From assembly GCA_964449305.1 (NCBI GenBank), contig CAYUYM010000021.1, positions 1-27,083 of the forward strand: a DNA stretch of 27,083 nt. Reading direction: 5' to 3'. The DNA is from CAYUYM01 sp964449305. GTDB lineage: Bacteria > Bacteroidota > Ignavibacteria > SZUA-365 > CAYQST01. The first letter of the stretch is position 1, and each line of letters starts with the position of its first letter. Under the pieces are notes generated by a model. It did not search any database and had not been told where the DNA came from. It saw only the letters and a program-made list of their open reading frames with translations. Below are positions 26,501 to 27,083 of this stretch, in pieces. The position numbers were made by a program, and so were the translations under genes.

Positions 26501-27083
26501 CGCCCTGTTCTACAACGGCTTTGGTCCTTCGACAGTCACGCCGGTGACCCACACCTTTGTGGTGGTTCCGTACCGTATCGCCTTCACCTCGATCTTCCCG
26601 AGCAGCTTTGATGTGTCGCAGAATCTCTTCGACAACACCAGACTCCCGCTTGGCATCCTCCCGGTCCAGTGCGACATCGACACCCTCCCGCGCGTTAACC
26701 TCGGGTACTATCAGAACCCGCAGCAGACTCCGATCAACCAGTTTGAACTCTTCACCCGTCTGTACGGCCAGATCATGCATGGCGCGACCGATTGGGATCC
26801 GTTCAACCAGCTCGCCCGCCAGCCGTATGCACGTCCGGACACCGTGTATCGTGACATCCGTTACACCTACGCGGTCACCCCGCTGGGTATCAAGGCCACG
26901 GATGAATATTCCAAATTCCGGTCAGAGCTGCTGGTGCACAGCATCCAGTCGCTGGGTGGCATGCGCGAGCGCATCGGCGCCACCACACAGGTCATGACAT
27001 TGCTCACCGGCATTTACGAGGAAGCTTCGCGCAACGCTTCAACCTACAGCAGCAGCATGCAGGACATGCTGCCAGATGAGGCA
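20556..27083 (+). CDS. Giant exported protein of unknown function, 3' end outside window
   Basis: The frame is open for 2,176 codons with no stop and runs off the window. The product starts MKKTLTFISFFALALL and has a signal peptidase I site after A22-S23-A24, leaving Gln25 at the mature N-terminus (the Bacteroidota 'Q-rule' pattern). No lipobox or further membrane span was seen. The mature chain is rich in Asn, Thr, Pro, Tyr and Gly with beta-type alternation. Five D-x-x-G/R-N turns punctuate it (D404 AWGN, D603 GYGN, D819 VQGN, D1118 QYRN, D1393 KYGN). Several sit in contexts like IKLIARVLDQYRNPV that recall bacterial Ig-like domains; I recognise no named family. The start has GGAG 9 nt upstream. 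Codon use is highly restricted (Gly almost only GGT/GGC, Arg mainly CGT/CGC), suggesting very high expression. The last 57 or so codons look different and more helical. A T9SS cargo, surface-layer or matrix protein is possible. Confidence 0.85.
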   Translation, partial: MKKTLTFISFFALALLVVFSNASAQPGIRTVKGDFFNITRTVEQTADSVTFIADTLTFEDGGGSTQVGNFAVNDSVVIFFVHNRFKIVNNWIYTNPQRFDYIYASVANSGALLGRKLYNYPGGVTDAAVAGVQKVGIRPVYRPLGNIAISSDISTYGPAAQYGTGATRQMLSFYFSSLDPTESISNPKMDRIQVKNIYFKPNINNLTGLAMPPDTTRDILRAYHLDAATGKVVNGGPLSPGWTDLAVVRLLPGTTRYLVFVKDSAQAVDAGEYIGSFGDYSRGRYFLGDDGLPLNDLANGNPTYRAGFRPTNLRTFVESGVTVANPDYGMMIDGLPPERNPLKLSGLYQILCPGGMIGNLAYPNQNPVWGLIPPYRIHAYAAPSNYPYQPGLVTSGVDTLRFVDAWGNRTWDRTTQPTLKALSYTRTTNGVDDFTGYLKGYTAADDTLRQYGQIVYRRLAYTFARHRVNVGGVLDSIRIVANAVVEYRGLGNILSYLDASADTSGGFPRKFVVSVRTNEADLDNTLLRTNIDLNDSHVAPGGPIEPFRTPLDPLGPGISLPHTGLKIVLRPNIPRHIDINTDDTWRSRNQDTDCLNVGITLYDGYGNEVDDNEKYKMELSPFGKLVQGNNYIRNGVFDSLVVENPNVLVSGLNLDTGRVYVTMGNLGRAQRVFRHQGQGAYRIRIRSTWALNDRSADLHDPYKIDPYPTGNPSDPSIFQHINNIPDGSPNNNFGYVYPNVSPIPAGFYNPGNKMGQTTAFDSTDVIWDGNDWQYTTQKQLRIEIVLGTNDALVVGRVGGFVKPGTRQSVYRKLFVRVTDVQGNPRDITPYFDPTNIGNTKVFVELPDNPGFIALGGNKEFFGSVSPNIAGVPGGPFGSGCPSNPSNIPSPTVPDGYATPTDPYNTGDILNAEFVNAENNGFGWVLPGINGDVPALAQYKAVRFYLRAPKNVRQLGLDGTDKIRMRAHLVVATMPGVQDFSVSSALAEMSVIPDVVQTVEIFHSEGKPHGTTEPMEGWNPMTAGDALNLSYPTGTPRNAAESNALYSGYFFRARQPQGNESPRQTSETFPVPITPEAFIGSLIAGPVSLDDDCTAPIPMDEVTVSENTKQIKLIARVLDQYRNPVGARHVKFHIENETLPITPDVDANGKRVPFRLTSNSQYGAFGTVRFDPNTGTYYTTNVQNDTVKRSTIGDTLTAGWVTAYYNSGFVGHQIVRIAVTPDTMAWDLSDIGRNTGEGTIVGQSYRGYAPRVIIPIYLRPDTVAERVEIFPYTASSLSPVPLPVDQVKMTALEDISIYGDAKQGRRDATGNFPCPTQDPTCYRDDPTTNYAPSFSTFSANPKFIETRVTHFGRKANTNIRPYIPDTLNIASTDLASPNTVTAGRIVTLLARRYDKYGNLIGSSRLAEGQASVLPAEDTARVRFRMWAANASGKIAAPAPYNVGNIDGQFVPAFDWTRDEYGPMRKARYRHTIISNRIHESASKGGGNGVFMNQTAMCTALEFPTPKLSDADLFFEATAVSIINTPNTTDPLPRDTIKVLSRMKNPTRYDVLRGGQEYVNRDNSLYSGTPEARAKVPMSSIVGLPAGEDDPQQFNVDVNGVDHVLLSQVYKYNVNNYRVGKYECVDVNNVPLDKNGNALYLADGTVNPAFSFHMYSNLPQIHKFSAKNYSSAPLNQALPGEVLPPNARGGSYVCHVAGGGDGIGVNLSGDDRRPVLMRITPIWEDNPAQSGGAPYDLAKFSGVNSQPGQTRVYEARLYADTIYTWAGYLNATTQATMTRIEFMGTRTDRAPEGGYSQLDRYTRIGVLPWNQPEWAANGLPCAVNVGTDRTGAGSTNLFNNRINGGQNATKFAGDYNRRYLNAATVYSRGVQNAQRQTIAPGFFFKMIDSTADQVIDIRIIDPSLKDMAGRTVDDTSSYDQGKTFVVRRENRNLTRAFHLDDTYKDAANPRGGIQGPNYNTSSVDEIPYDKRPPSQVTPIQPDEAALFYNGFGPSTVTPVTHTFVVVPYRIAFTSIFPSSFDVSQNLFDNTRLPLGILPVQCDIDTLPRVNLGYYQNPQQTPINQFELFTRLYGQIMHGATDWDPFNQLARQPYARPDTVYRDIRYTYAVTPLGIKATDEYSKFRSELLVHSIQSLGGMRERIGATTQVMTLLTGIYEEASRNASTYSSSMQDMLPDEA

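Noticed and set aside
24783..26780. Minus-strand open frame of 665 codons
   Set aside because: Same cause: antisense, in register with the giant gene, which lacks TTA, CTA and TCA codons over this stretch.

Overview
The window looks like a chromosomal segment from a GC-rich member of the Bacteroidota/FCB superphylum, possibly the Ignavibacteria/Kapabacteria side. The strongest indicator is a full-length sprA gene (outer-membrane translocon of the type IX secretion system, T9SS), a family essentially confined to this superphylum. A second indicator is an exact match to the Bacteroidota promoter pattern (TTTG, 20 nt, TAnnTTTG) in front of it. Phylum-level placement is fairly firm; the class is inference. 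Most genes are housekeeping. No tRNA, rRNA, CRISPR array, transposase or phage gene was recognised.

Left block (about 184-11,200, all minus strand). One long co-oriented cluster reads from sprA through ybaB (nucleoid-associated protein), recR (recombination mediator), a SAM-dependent methyltransferase and two small lipoproteins to a membrane methyltransferase of the isoprenylcysteine/phospholipid type. Gaps are 50 nt or less down to the second lipoprotein. The methyltransferase and the two lipoproteins are joined by stop/start overlaps, and an 80-125 nt gap precedes the last gene.

Centre. A divergent intergenic region of about 390 nt separates sprA from a plus-strand run: lptF and lptG (LPS-export permeases, overlapping by 4 nt), then a QueD-type 6-pyruvoyl-tetrahydropterin synthase homologue. 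A small transaldolase and gcvT (glycine cleavage T protein) follow, closed by a strong terminator built on a perfect 32-nt palindrome. ftsK (DNA translocase) and lolA (periplasmic lipoprotein carrier) come next. Several of these genes serve envelope biogenesis: LptFG for LPS, LolA for lipoproteins, SprA for T9SS cargo.

Right block (20,051-27,083). A 505-nt intergenic region carries short direct repeats, a possible promoter and a Shine-Dalgarno-led mini-ORF. It precedes a giant plus-strand gene that runs off the window with at least 2,176 codons. Its product has a signal peptide, is otherwise non-membrane and rich in beta-type sequence, and matches no family I recognise. Its codon use is strikingly restricted, as in very highly expressed genes; because of this the opposite strand is open in register for over 1,100 codons. 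This abundant exported giant is the most likely undescribed element here. A T9SS-exported surface or structural protein is a plausible but unproven reading, since its C-terminus, where a T9SS sorting domain would sit, lies outside the window.
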